Assembly: GCA_045658425.1 (NCBI GenBank)
Contig: JAZOVB010000167.1
Span: forward strand, 1-18,997
Direction: 5' to 3'
Origin: SIG450 sp045658425
Lineage (GTDB): Bacteria; Bacillota; Clostridia; UMGS1840; HGM11507
Length of the DNA stretch: 18,997 nucleotides
Shown here: positions 8,371-15,633 of the stretch, piece by piece
Layout of the letters: each line of letters begins with the position of its first letter
How positions within the stretch are numbered: the stretch's first letter is position 1
The notes under the pieces: model-generated
What the model was told of the DNA's origin: nothing
Seen by the model: the letters and a program-made list of their open reading frames with translations, nothing else
Databases searched by the model: none
Position numbers and translations under genes: made by a program

Positions 8371-10560
8371 ATGGTTTTTGAAAATGTACACTTTATTAAG
8401 TGCAAAGAGCCTTTTTCAAAGGAATTTAGTTTTAAAAATATGGCACCTATGTTTAGGAAAAAAGTTAATATATCAGAATTTGAAAATGTCAAAATAAGGA
8501 TTTGTGGTCTTGGATATGCGCATTGTTATTTGAATGGTAAAAAAATAACAGAAGATCTTTTTATTGCTCCTATAAGTAATTATAATAAAACACTTTGGTA
8601 TAATGAATATGATGTTTCAGAGTTGATATGTAAAGGCGAGAATACTATTGCTGTTATTTTAGGAAATGGTTTTTTTAATGAAACAATACCTACACACTGG
8701 AAATTTCATGAAGCTTTATGGAGAGATAATCCTAAACTTATAATGGAATTGATTGTGGATGGAAAAACTATTATTAAAAGTGATAATACATGGAAATGTA
8801 ATCCTCAAAGTGCAACATACTTCAACCAACTTCGTATGGGAGAATACTATGATGCTAATATTTGTTCCGAAGATTGGATGATGCCTGATTTTAATGATGA
8901 TACGTGGGAATATGCAGTTTTTGATAATAACGAACCGTGCAGAACATTTAGAAAATGTGAGTGTGAACCCATTAGAGAAGATAAGATATACAAACCAGTA
9001 ACAATATTTAAAATAAATGATACAACTTGTGTTTATGATTTCGGTCAAAATATATCAGGATATTCAAGACTTAGAATTAAAGGAAACAAAGGTGATGAAA
9101 TAACACTTAGATATGCAGAATGTATTGATGAAAAAAAACAACCCGCATATTATGGAATGGATACATATTATTTAAAATCAATATCAGGGTTTCAGACGGA
9201 TAAAATTATATGCTCAGGCAAAGATTTAACATGGTCGCCAAAGTTTGTATATCATGGATTCAGATATATCGAAGTAAGCGGAACTGACTATTGTGATAAA
9301 CTTGATATATCTGCTGTTTTTGTGCATCAGAACATAAAAAGGCGTACGGAATTTGAATGTTCTGATCAATATTTAAATAAGCTTTTTAATTGTGGGATAA
9401 TGTCAAGTTTTTCGAATATGTTTTATATTCTTACCGACTGTCCTACCCGTGAGAAATTCGGATGGACAAATGACACACATTGTTCATGCGAACAGTTTCT
9501 TACAAATTTTGAGATTGAAAAACTTCTTGAAAAATGGCATCAGGATATAAAAGATGCAATGAAAGAAAGCGGTGAACTTCCTGCAATTGTTCCAACTGCT
9601 GGATGGGGATACCACTGGGGAAATGGACCTGTTTCAGATGGTGCTTTGTTTGAAATTCCTTATAGAATTTATTTGCACACAGGAGAAGACAGACTATTAA
9701 AAAACAGTTTGGAATATTTTGAAAAATACTTAAATTATATTGAAACAAGAAAAGACGAAAACAATTTTGTTAATTTTGGGCTGGATGATTGGGCTACACC
9801 TGGTGGTGAATCTTTGGTAGAAGTTCAGTTTATCAATGCGGTACTGATATATTCTTTTTTGAAAATTACGGCATTAGCTTGTAAGCTTTCGGGTAAGGAA
9901 GAAGAAATATATATAAAAAAAGCTGATGATTTAAAGAGAACTATAAAAGAAAAGTATATAAATTCATCAGGACTTTGTACAATCAACGAGCAGTGTTCTG
10001 TTGCAATGCTCATATATTATGATTTATATGATGATATTGTACCGTTAAAAAATCAACTAAAAAATTTATTAGAGAAAAATGATTATCACATAAAGTGTGG
10101 AATGGTAGGTATCAGAAGATTATTGCATGCACTTAGCAAATGTGAACTTTCCGAGTACGCATTGAAATTGCTTAAAAAGGATGGGTATCCCGGTTATAAG
10201 TTATGGATGGATAACGATGCAACAACACTTTGGGAAAAATGGGATATCAATACAAATTCCGATTCGAAAAATCATCATATGTATTCAGATTTTATGTCCT
10301 GGCTTATTAAAACTCTTGGAGGAATAAAGCTTAATGAAGAAAAATGTGGAGAGCTTGAATTTGAATTTTCGCCTCATTTTATAAACGGTATAGATTTTGT
10401 TAATATGAATTATGAGACTGTAAAAGGAGATATAAGTGTTGCCTGGACGAAAAATGATAATAAAGTTTCGATAGTTCTGAAAAAAGATACTGAGGTTAAA
10501 ATTAAATATAATGGAAAGTATCTTGAAAAGGAACTAAATGAATGGAATATTATACTCTGA
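8371..10560 (+). CDS. Alpha-L-rhamnosidase, GH78, cytoplasmic
   Basis: 729 residues. The ATG at 8371 is chosen because CAGGAGG lies six bases upstream; an in-frame TTG at 8347 sits inside the previous gene. The N-terminal jelly-roll (about 40-190) has YLNGKKI, NYNKTLWYNEYDVSELI and GNGFF, as in Bac_rhamnosid_N. A second beta domain starts at YDFGQNISGY (about 222-231). The (alpha/alpha)6 barrel carries DCPTREKFGWTND (356-368), matching the GH78 motif DCPqRdErlGWtGD with its catalytic-region Glu361, and TTLWEKWD near 620 followed by a His-rich segment (NHHMYSD) as in other members. A C-terminal beta domain closes the protein. It is somewhat compact for the family. GH78 hydrolyses terminal alpha-L-rhamnose with inversion. 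The absence of a signal peptide implies intracellular action, feeding rhamnose to the isomerase/aldolase/kinase genes that follow after 61 bp. Confidence 0.92.
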   Translation: MVFENVHFIKCKEPFSKEFSFKNMAPMFRKKVNISEFENVKIRICGLGYAHCYLNGKKITEDLFIAPISNYNKTLWYNEYDVSELICKGENTIAVILGNGFFNETIPTHWKFHEALWRDNPKLIMELIVDGKTIIKSDNTWKCNPQSATYFNQLRMGEYYDANICSEDWMMPDFNDDTWEYAVFDNNEPCRTFRKCECEPIREDKIYKPVTIFKINDTTCVYDFGQNISGYSRLRIKGNKGDEITLRYAECIDEKKQPAYYGMDTYYLKSISGFQTDKIICSGKDLTWSPKFVYHGFRYIEVSGTDYCDKLDISAVFVHQNIKRRTEFECSDQYLNKLFNCGIMSSFSNMFYILTDCPTREKFGWTNDTHCSCEQFLTNFEIEKLLEKWHQDIKDAMKESGELPAIVPTAGWGYHWGNGPVSDGALFEIPYRIYLHTGEDRLLKNSLEYFEKYLNYIETRKDENNFVNFGLDDWATPGGESLVEVQFINAVLIYSFLKITALACKLSGKEEEIYIKKADDLKRTIKEKYINSSGLCTINEQCSVAMLIYYDLYDDIVPLKNQLKNLLEKNDYHIKCGMVGIRRLLHALSKCELSEYALKLLKKDGYPGYKLWMDNDATTLWEKWDINTNSDSKNHHMYSDFMSWLIKTLGGIKLNEEKCGELEFEFSPHFINGIDFVNMNYETVKGDISVAWTKNDNKVSIVLKKDTEVKIKYNGKYLEKELNEWNIIL

Positions 10561-10621
10561 TGTAGTTGTAATATTCCTTTAGTGAACATTGTGAAATATA
10601 ATAAAATAGGAGAGATGAAAA

Positions 10622-11194
10622 ATGAAAAAAGTAAAGGATAAACAAATTTTAGTTGGTGCTGATTTTGCGGGATTTCCTCTTAAAGAAGCGGTAGTTACAC
10701 ACCTCAAAGCAAAAGGGTGGACTGTAACAGATGTTGGTGTTCAGTCAAATTCCGATCCTGATGATACAGATCTTATGTTCCACAGAATAGGACTAAGAGT
10801 TGGTTCTATGATTTCCGAGGGTGAATATGAACGCGCACTTATCTTTTGCGGAACAGGTATGGGGATTCACATTGCGGCATCAAAATGTCCTCATGTTCAT
10901 GCTGGGGTAGTCGAAAGCGTTCCTGCTGCTCTTCGCGCAATCACCGGGAATGGCGTAAACGTACTAGCCATGGGTGCTTTCTATGTTGCTCCGCAAATGG
11001 GCTGTGATATCGCTGATGCATATCTTAATGCGGAGCTAGGTTCGGGCTATGAATGGTGGAATAACTTTTATGAATTTCATAAGCTTGCAATCGATGAACT
11101 TGAAGCGTTTAACTATGAAGAGTATAAGATGAATGGTTTTAAAGTTAATAAACTGGGTGATTTCCCGATCAAACTGGAAACAAAACCTGAATGA
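10622..11194 (+). CDS. RpiB/LacA/LacB-fold sugar isomerase with altered phosphate-binding site
   Basis: 190 residues, against about 150 for typical RpiB. The fold is clear from ILVGADFAGFPLKE (9-22), ALIFCGTGMGIHIAASK (72-88, with the catalytic-type Cys76 and the GTGMG anion loop) and NGVNVLAMGA (110-119). Several positions differ from RpiB. The His of DHAGF is Phe15, the ring-opening His of the CHD motif is Glu98, the Arg of GAR is Phe120, and the C-terminal GGRHQxRV arginines are absent (WWNNFYEF, 145-152). In RpiB those arginines and the DHAGF His help hold the 5-phosphate. An extra tail of about 40 residues follows. It sits between GH78 and the aldolase and kinase of a deoxy-hexose pathway that has no RhaA or FucI here. 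My inference is that it isomerises an unphosphorylated aldose such as L-rhamnose or L-fucose. Fold confidence is high; substrate confidence is low. Confidence 0.85.
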   Translation: MKKVKDKQILVGADFAGFPLKEAVVTHLKAKGWTVTDVGVQSNSDPDDTDLMFHRIGLRVGSMISEGEYERALIFCGTGMGIHIAASKCPHVHAGVVESVPAALRAITGNGVNVLAMGAFYVAPQMGCDIADAYLNAELGSGYEWWNNFYEFHKLAIDELEAFNYEEYKMNGFKVNKLGDFPIKLETKPE

Positions 11195-11238
11195 TATAAA
11201 ATAAAAACCTTAGTCTACTGGAGAAATAGGAGAAAAAT

Positions 11239-11922
11239 ATGAAATATATGGAAATAAGAGAACAAATATGTGATGTTTGTCATAAAATGTGGCAGTTAGG
11301 ATGGGTTGCCGCTAATGACGGAAATGTATCAGTAAGACTTCCAGAGGGTAATTTTATGGCAACTCCGACAGGGATAAGTAAAAGTTTTATAACTCCTGAA
11401 AAGCTTGTTATTATTAACGATAAAGGCGAGGTTATAGACGGAGAGTCTGGATATAAGCCTTCAAGTGAAATAAAAATGCATTTAAAATGTTATAAGGAAA
11501 GAGAAGATGTAAATTCAGTTGTTCATGCCCATCCGCCAACAGCAACAGGATATGCAGTTGCAGGAAAAAGTATGGATGAATATTCAATGATAGAAACTGT
11601 TATTGCCATAGGCTCAATTCCTCTTACTCCATACGGTACACCTAGCACTGATGAAGTACCTGAAGCAATTGCACCATATCTTCCTGAACATGATGTGTTT
11701 TTGCTTCAAAATCATGGTGCGTTAACTGTGGGCTGTGACCTTATTACTGCTTATTACCGTATGGAAACCTTAGAACTTTTTGCAAAGATTTCTCTTACTG
11801 CGCATCTTCTTGGCGGTGCAAAAGAAATTGAAAAGCCACAGATTGATAAACTTTTATATTTAAGAGAAAATTATTACAAAGTTACAGGCAAACACCCGGG
11901 ATATAAAAAATTCAATAAATAA
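11239..11922 (+). CDS. fucA: Class II aldolase, L-fuculose-1-phosphate aldolase type (FucA/RhaD role)
   Basis: 227 residues with the class II aldolase/adducin fold. The catalytic Glu77 (PSSEIKMH) and zinc ligands His96, His98 (VVHAHPPTA) and His159 (QNHGALT) fall exactly four positions after Glu73, His92, His94 and His155 of E. coli FucA. The core is therefore aligned without insertions or deletions. The N-terminal NDGNVSVR and TPTGISKS loops form the phosphate-binding region. The enzyme would split L-fuculose-1-phosphate or L-rhamnulose-1-phosphate into DHAP and L-lactaldehyde in the cytoplasm. The neighbouring kinase is of the rhamnulokinase type, so the physiological substrate may be rhamnulose-1-phosphate; the two are not separable by eye. 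AGGAG lies six bases before the chosen ATG. The kinase gene follows 14 bp after the stop. Confidence 0.88.
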   Translation: MKYMEIREQICDVCHKMWQLGWVAANDGNVSVRLPEGNFMATPTGISKSFITPEKLVIINDKGEVIDGESGYKPSSEIKMHLKCYKEREDVNSVVHAHPPTATGYAVAGKSMDEYSMIETVIAIGSIPLTPYGTPSTDEVPEAIAPYLPEHDVFLLQNHGALTVGCDLITAYYRMETLELFAKISLTAHLLGGAKEIEKPQIDKLLYLRENYYKVTGKHPGYKKFNK

Positions 11923-11936
11923 AGCGGTGAAAAGAT

Positions 11937-13241
11937 ATGTGTTACTGTTTAGCAATTGATATCGGTGCGTCTTCAGGAAGGCATATTTTAGGCTGGATAG
12001 AAGACGGTAAACTTGAAACTAAAGAAATCTATAGATTTGAAAACGGCATAAAAGAAGAAAACGGAAAACTTGTATGGGATATTGAAAAACTTACCAAAAG
12101 TGTTATTGAAGGCATAAAAAAATGCAAAGAACTTGGTAAAATTCCAAAAACTGTTGCTATTGATACATGGGGAGTAGATTATGTTCTTCTTGATAAAGAT
12201 TTAAAAGAGATATTGCCCGTATATTCATATCGTGATGCACGAACTAATAATATGCCTGAAAAAGTTGACAAAATTATTCCTGCTGATATATTATATAAAA
12301 AAACAGGGATACAAAGGCAGAATTATAATACAATTTATCAACTTTATCATGATAAGATTACAGGTAAACTTGAAAAAGCAGAGCATCTTCTTATGATGCC
12401 TGAATATCTTTCATACAGACTTACAGGTATTATGAAAAGCGAATATACTATAGCCTCAACAACCTCTTTGTTAAATGCATCTTATAGAGATTGGGATATG
12501 GATATTATAAAAGAACTTGGTATTAAAGAAACTATATTTAATCCGATTTCTCAGCCTGGTGATATAGTGGGAGAGTTTACAGATAAAATAAAAGAATATG
12601 TAGGTTTTAATTCTACGGTTTTATTTGCACCGTCTCACGATACAGCCTCGGCTGTCGCAGCTTGTACACTTGAGGGGCACGGGATGTTTATTTCTTCAGG
12701 CACATGGAGTCTTATTGGTGCTAAGAATAATTATCCAGTGCTTAGTGATGAGGCTTGCAGTGCGAATTTTACAAATGAGGGCGGAGTTGGAGATACATAC
12801 AGATTCCTTAAAAATATTATGGGAATGTGGCTTTTTCAGAATATAAAGAAAAATCTTAATAATAAATATTCCTATGATGAAATGATGGAAATGGCAAAAA
12901 AGAGTGATTTTACAAAAACCTTTGACCCTAACGATCAAAGACTTGTAGCCCCCAAAAATATGATAGAGGCTATAAAAGAATGTCTTTCTTGTCCGATGCT
13001 TCCTATAGAGGATGTTATATCAAGTGTTTATCATTCTCTTGCAAATTCCTATAAAAAAGCGGTGGAAGAAATTGAATTTATCACAGGTGAAAAAATAGAT
13101 TCAATAAATATTGTAGGTGGAGGAAGCAAGGATAAATATCTTAATGAACTTACTGAAATTTATACTAAGAAACCGGTTACAGCAGGGCCAAGTGAAGCAA
13201 CAGCTAATGGTAATTTAAAAACTCAATTAAAGGTGTTTTAA
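11937..13241 (+). CDS. rhaB: Rhamnulokinase (FGGY family), C-terminally short
   Basis: 434 residues. DIGASSGR (8-15) is the first ATP-binding loop. IDTWGVDYVLLD, SSGTWSLIG and NFTNEGGVGDTYRFLKNIMG are characteristic of RhaB rather than glycerol or xylulose kinases, and NIVGGGSKDKYLNELT is the second nucleotide-binding block. It would phosphorylate L-rhamnulose at O-1 for the upstream aldolase. The ATG has GGTGA seven bases before it. The protein stops at SEATANGNLKTQLKVF, whereas family members usually run about 35-50 residues further, through two more helices ending in an I-R-x-S-F-like segment. The frame continues open beyond the TAA to 13517 and includes SIISVSFRTFEIF, which vaguely resembles that missing end, so a recent nonsense change or sequence error is possible. 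It is the last gene before a terminator. Whether the short form is active is unknown. Confidence 0.87.
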   Translation: MCYCLAIDIGASSGRHILGWIEDGKLETKEIYRFENGIKEENGKLVWDIEKLTKSVIEGIKKCKELGKIPKTVAIDTWGVDYVLLDKDLKEILPVYSYRDARTNNMPEKVDKIIPADILYKKTGIQRQNYNTIYQLYHDKITGKLEKAEHLLMMPEYLSYRLTGIMKSEYTIASTTSLLNASYRDWDMDIIKELGIKETIFNPISQPGDIVGEFTDKIKEYVGFNSTVLFAPSHDTASAVAACTLEGHGMFISSGTWSLIGAKNNYPVLSDEACSANFTNEGGVGDTYRFLKNIMGMWLFQNIKKNLNNKYSYDEMMEMAKKSDFTKTFDPNDQRLVAPKNMIEAIKECLSCPMLPIEDVISSVYHSLANSYKKAVEEIEFITGEKIDSINIVGGGSKDKYLNELTEIYTKKPVTAGPSEATANGNLKTQLKVF

Positions 13242-13389
13242 GATAATAAATCTTCAACTGTGCAGTATAGTACTTTCACGAGTATCATAAGTGTTTCGTT
13301 CCGAACCTTTGAAATATTTTATTTAAAAATAATGTATAAAAAGTTTAGATGTCAAATGCTAATTTTAAGAATAAGTAAAAAACAAAAAA

Positions 13390-13420
13390 GGCTTGAAATA
13401 CTTTATTTCAAGTCTTTTTT
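13390..13420 (+). terminator. Rho-independent terminator of the rhamnose/fucose operon
   Basis: An 11-bp stem (13390-13400 with 13404-13414, including one G-U pair) closes a 3-base loop and is followed by TCTTTTTT. It lies about 150 bp after the kinase stop codon. Confidence 0.85.
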
Positions 13421-13444
13421 ATGGTACACAATCAGTTTGAACCT

Positions 13445-13476
13445 GATGGGGAGAAAGAGAAATGTAACTCGCCATC
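13445..13476 (+). other. Imperfect inverted repeat in gene-free region
   Basis: GATGGGGAG (13445-13453) faces CTCGCCATC (13468-13476), giving eight pairs with one G/G mismatch around a 14-base A-rich loop. There is no U-tract, so it is not a standard terminator. The stretch 13421-13513 otherwise contains no supported gene; in both orientations only short fragments without a start site are open. Confidence 0.4.
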
Positions 13477-13513
13477 CGTCTAGTGAAATGGAGAAATATG
13501 TAATAAAATTTCA

Positions 13514-13598
13514 ATGAAATAAATTCTTTCAGGATTTATGAAATACTGCTTCGCAGTATAGAATGCCTGCAGGCATAAGAGGATTTATTTTATTTCAT
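13514..13598. repeat. MITE-like palindromic element of 85 bp with two internal hairpins
   Basis: ATGAAATAAA (13514-13523) is perfectly inverted as TTTATTTCAT (13589-13598). A shifted register pairs 13517-13529 with 13578-13590 over 13 positions. Inside lie a perfect 7-bp hairpin, ATACTGC-TTC-GCAGTAT (13543-13559), and a perfect 14-bp palindrome, ATGCCTGCAGGCAT (13563-13576). The direct repeat AGGATTTAT occurs at 13531 and 13580. There is no coding capacity. This nested layout is typical of small non-autonomous mobile elements or REP-like intergenic repeats, or of a branched structured RNA. Only one copy is present in the window, so mobility cannot be shown. Confidence 0.55.
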
Positions 13599-13666
13599 AT
13601 TTAGTGTATCTAATAAATCGAATGGAAACAAGTAAATATTATGGGGGATTTAATATTAGAAAATTC

Positions 13667-13696
13667 TTGACAAAAATTATATTTGAGGTGTATTAT
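13667..13696 (+). promoter_or_regulatory. Sigma-A promoter for the third SGNH hydrolase
   Basis: A consensus -35 TTGACA (13667-13672) and TATTAT (13691-13696) are separated by 18 bases, 30 bp before the ATG. GGAGG at 13713-13717 supplies the ribosome binding site. The gene therefore has its own short-leader transcript, separate from the upstream operon. Confidence 0.75.
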
Positions 13697-13726
13697 ATAT
13701 GACAAATATTACGGAGGATAATAAAT

Positions 13727-14353
13727 ATGAAAAGAATACTATTTCAGGGTGATTCTATTACTGATGCTCTTCGCCAAAGAGATAATGATGAGTATTCGGG
13801 TTCGGGGTATGCAACACTTGTGAAAGCAGAATTGGGATTTGAATTTCCGGGAGAATATGAGTTCTTTAACAGAGGAATAGGCGGGAATAGAAGTGTTGAT
13901 GTTTATTCACGTATCAAAACTGATATTATAAATCTTAAGCCTGATATTATGAGCATACTTATGGGAGTTAACGATGTCTGGCACGAATTTGAAAGAGAAA
14001 ACGGTATTGATGCTGATAAATATTTTAAAATATATGATATGTTGATTTCTGAAGTAAAAGAAGCACTTCCTCATATTAAAATTATGATAATGGAACCTTT
14101 TGTTCTTAAAGGAACTGACACAAAGGAAAAATGGGAAGAGTTTAATAAAGAAGTAAAAAAACGTGCCCAAATGTCAAGGAAAATTTCCGAAAAGTATCAC
14201 TTGCCATATATAGAATTACAAGCTGGGTTTGACAAAATTTCTGAGAACATTGAAACATCATATTGGATTTATGATGGCGTTCATCCTACGGCTATGGGGC
14301 ATGAGTACATAAAAAGAGAATGGATAAAAGCATTTAAAAAATTGTCGTTATAA
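13727..14353 (+). CDS. SGNH/GDSL-type hydrolase (third copy, monocistronic)
   Basis: 208 residues with the full SGNH set: FQGDSIT (Ser10), NRGIGGNRS (Gly50-Gly53), LMGVNDVW (Asn82) and DGVHPTAMGH (Asp183, His186). This is the compact form resembling TesA-like and rhamnogalacturonan acetylesterase-like enzymes. There is no signal peptide or membrane segment. It differs clearly from the tandem SGNH pair at 6951-8354, so it is not a recent duplicate. It is transcribed from its own consensus promoter and ends in a bidirectional terminator shared with the convergent AraC-type gene. A role in intracellular deacylation of sugars is likely, but it could also be an unrelated housekeeping esterase. Confidence 0.88.
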   Translation: MKRILFQGDSITDALRQRDNDEYSGSGYATLVKAELGFEFPGEYEFFNRGIGGNRSVDVYSRIKTDIINLKPDIMSILMGVNDVWHEFERENGIDADKYFKIYDMLISEVKEALPHIKIMIMEPFVLKGTDTKEKWEEFNKEVKKRAQMSRKISEKYHLPYIELQAGFDKISENIETSYWIYDGVHPTAMGHEYIKREWIKAFKKLSL

Positions 14354-14360
14354 TATATAA

Positions 14361-14397
14361 AAAATACATCTGACATCTTTGTCAGATGTATTTTTTT
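14361..14397. terminator. Bidirectional intrinsic terminator between SGNH hydrolase and AraC-type regulator
   Basis: An 11-bp perfect stem, ATACATCTGAC (14364-14374) with GTCAGATGTAT (14381-14391), has a 6-base loop and is flanked by A-runs on the left and T-runs on the right, so it can stop transcription from both sides. It directly abuts the stop codon of the minus-strand gene. Confidence 0.88.
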
Positions 14398-15214
14398 AAC
14401 TGTTCTTTTTTCGGTAAGTAAGAGGCGAACAACCCACCGAAGTTTTGAATGCCGCACTGAAATAGGCGGGATTTGAATAACCTGTGATATCTGAAATTTC
14501 TAAAATTGAATACGGAGTGTATATAAGCAAATCCTTTGCCTTTTGCATTCTTAAATCAACTATATAATTTTTAGGAGTGGTATTATATATCTTTTTAAAT
14601 AAATTAATAAAATGTGCGGTTGTGTAATTACATAAATTAGCGAGATAATCAATTGATATATCGTTTTTCAAATAATTTTGTTCAAGAAATTCAATGGCAT
14701 TTTTTAAAGAATAAAAATCCAGGTTAGTATTATTGGTCATAAGTTTTATGTCCAGAATATCTTCTAAAATTTCATATAAAATCCTTTTTTCTTTTAGTTT
14801 ATGGCTATATGATTTGGAGTTATATTCGTTTAGTATAGCTGTAAATTTTTTTCTTATATTATCGTTGCCTTTTATCTGATGAATGTCATGAAAAAAGTTA
14901 TCTTCACCTGCCACAAAATCGCCGACAGTAAAATAGATGTATATGCAGGAAAAATCATTGGTAATACTATGCGAAGAAAACTTATCATAACCACCTGAAT
15001 ATAATATGTCATTATCTTTAAGATGATATTTTTTGTTATTTACATGCGCTATATATTCCCCTTTTAAAACATAGGTGATTTTATACATTTTTCGGGGAAA
15101 TTCCTTGCTGTACTTCCATGAATTGTTATGTTTTTCTTTTATTATGGAAGATATTTCCGTTATGTTAACATTATAATTTGAAATCAGTTTCGGTTTTTCG
15201 TACATATACACCAT
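14396..15214 (-). CDS. AraC-family transcriptional regulator with N-terminal cupin sensor
   Basis: 272 residues. Residues about 35-110 form a cupin-like sugar-sensing domain (KMYKITYVLKGEYIAHVN, then HLKDNDILYSGG). Residues about 170-272 form the double helix-turn-helix of AraC/XylS proteins: ISIDYLANLCNYTTAHFINL for the first, and ILEISDITGYSNPAYFSAAF with TPKNYIVDLRMQKAKDLL between. The end, SPLTYRKK, is typical. Two starts are possible. The ATG ending at 15214 has AAGGCGG almost touching it. The ATG three codons later (15205) has a spacing of about 10 bases and may be the true one. It has its own promoter and is divergent from the peptide/SLH genes, so those are plausible targets along with itself. 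Control of the sugar operon upstream is also possible, but not shown. Confidence 0.88.
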   Translation of the reverse strand: MVYMYEKPKLISNYNVNITEISSIIKEKHNNSWKYSKEFPRKMYKITYVLKGEYIAHVNNKKYHLKDNDILYSGGYDKFSSHSITNDFSCIYIYFTVGDFVAGEDNFFHDIHQIKGNDNIRKKFTAILNEYNSKSYSHKLKEKRILYEILEDILDIKLMTNNTNLDFYSLKNAIEFLEQNYLKNDISIDYLANLCNYTTAHFINLFKKIYNTTPKNYIVDLRMQKAKDLLIYTPYSILEISDITGYSNPAYFSAAFKTSVGCSPLTYRKKNS

Positions 15215-15258
15215 ACCGCCTTTTTAATTTAATCTAAATTTTTTATTTGGAAATTAAT

Positions 15259-15287
15259 GTTATAAAAATAATCAATAAGTCTGTAAA
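15259..15287 (-). promoter_or_regulatory. Sigma-A promoter for the AraC-type regulator gene
   Basis: On the minus strand TTTACA (15287-15282) and TATAAC (15264-15259) are spaced by exactly 17 bases, 45 bp before the first possible start codon. It lies in the 246-bp divergent region shared with the peptide gene. Confidence 0.6.
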
Positions 15288-15398
15288 ATGCTACTTTTTA
15301 GGATATTATAGCAAGTTGAATTAAATATGTCAAATAAAAAAACATTTTAATTTTTCGCAAATTGTATATTTTTTCTTATATACTCTTTCAAGTGAAAA

Positions 15399-15407
15399 TG
15401 ATATACT
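15399..15407 (+). promoter_or_regulatory. Extended -10 promoter for the peptide/SLH genes
   Basis: TGATATACT fits the extended -10 form TGnTATAAT with one mismatch. No -35 consensus lies at the expected distance, as is common for extended -10 or activator-dependent promoters. The implied leader is about 50 bases and contains a weak GAGAT/ATCTC pairing. Confidence 0.45.
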
Positions 15408-15460
15408 TAAGCCGAGATGGAAAGTCGTATTAAAAAATCTCAGTAAAGGGAGGATTTGCT

Positions 15461-15607
15461 ATGAAAAAATATGAAAAGCCTGTTTTAGAACTAAAAACAA
15501 TAGCGATATCAAAGGGTATAGCATCGGGACTTGATGGATGGATCGAAGGCAATAACTTATCTAACGTTGGCATTATAACTGTAGATTTGCATCTGGCAAA
15601 TTCTTGA
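15461..15607 (+). CDS. Small peptide of 48 residues, unknown function
   Basis: The ATG at 15461 is preceded by AAAGGGAGG seven bases upstream, one of the strongest ribosome binding sites in the window, and the frame closes at TGA 15607. The product begins MKKYEKPVLELKTIAISKGI, continues through SGLDGWIEGNNLSNVG and ends LHLANS. The first half is charged and amphipathic, the middle Gly/Asn-rich and the end short and hydrophobic. There is no cysteine, no transmembrane segment and no classical signal peptide. The MKKYEKPxxE opening resembles small uncharacterised Firmicutes peptides and some leader regions of ribosomally made modified peptides; this is recollection, not a search result. No modifying enzyme is seen nearby. 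It starts 26 bp before the SLH surface protein and probably shares its transcript. Function not known. Confidence 0.7.
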   Translation: MKKYEKPVLELKTIAISKGIASGLDGWIEGNNLSNVGIITVDLHLANS

Positions 15608-15633
15608 TAACAAATGAGAAAGGATGATTGATT

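Noticed and set aside
12625..12938. Short frames on both strands inside the rhamnulokinase gene
   Set aside because: They lie over the best-conserved kinase motifs and are explained by those constraints.
13260..13517. An 85-codon open frame starting at GTG after the kinase gene
   Set aside because: It has no ribosome binding site, runs through the operon terminator hairpin and is in the same frame as the kinase, so it is better explained as post-stop continuation than as a gene.
13514..13598. CRISPR-like or tandem repeat array
   Set aside because: The repeats are inverted and nested, with no regularly spaced direct repeats or spacers.
15414..15441. Leader hairpin GAGAT/ATCTC as a possible riboswitch before the peptide gene
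   Set aside because: It has only five base pairs around an AT-rich loop and matches no riboswitch class I recognise.
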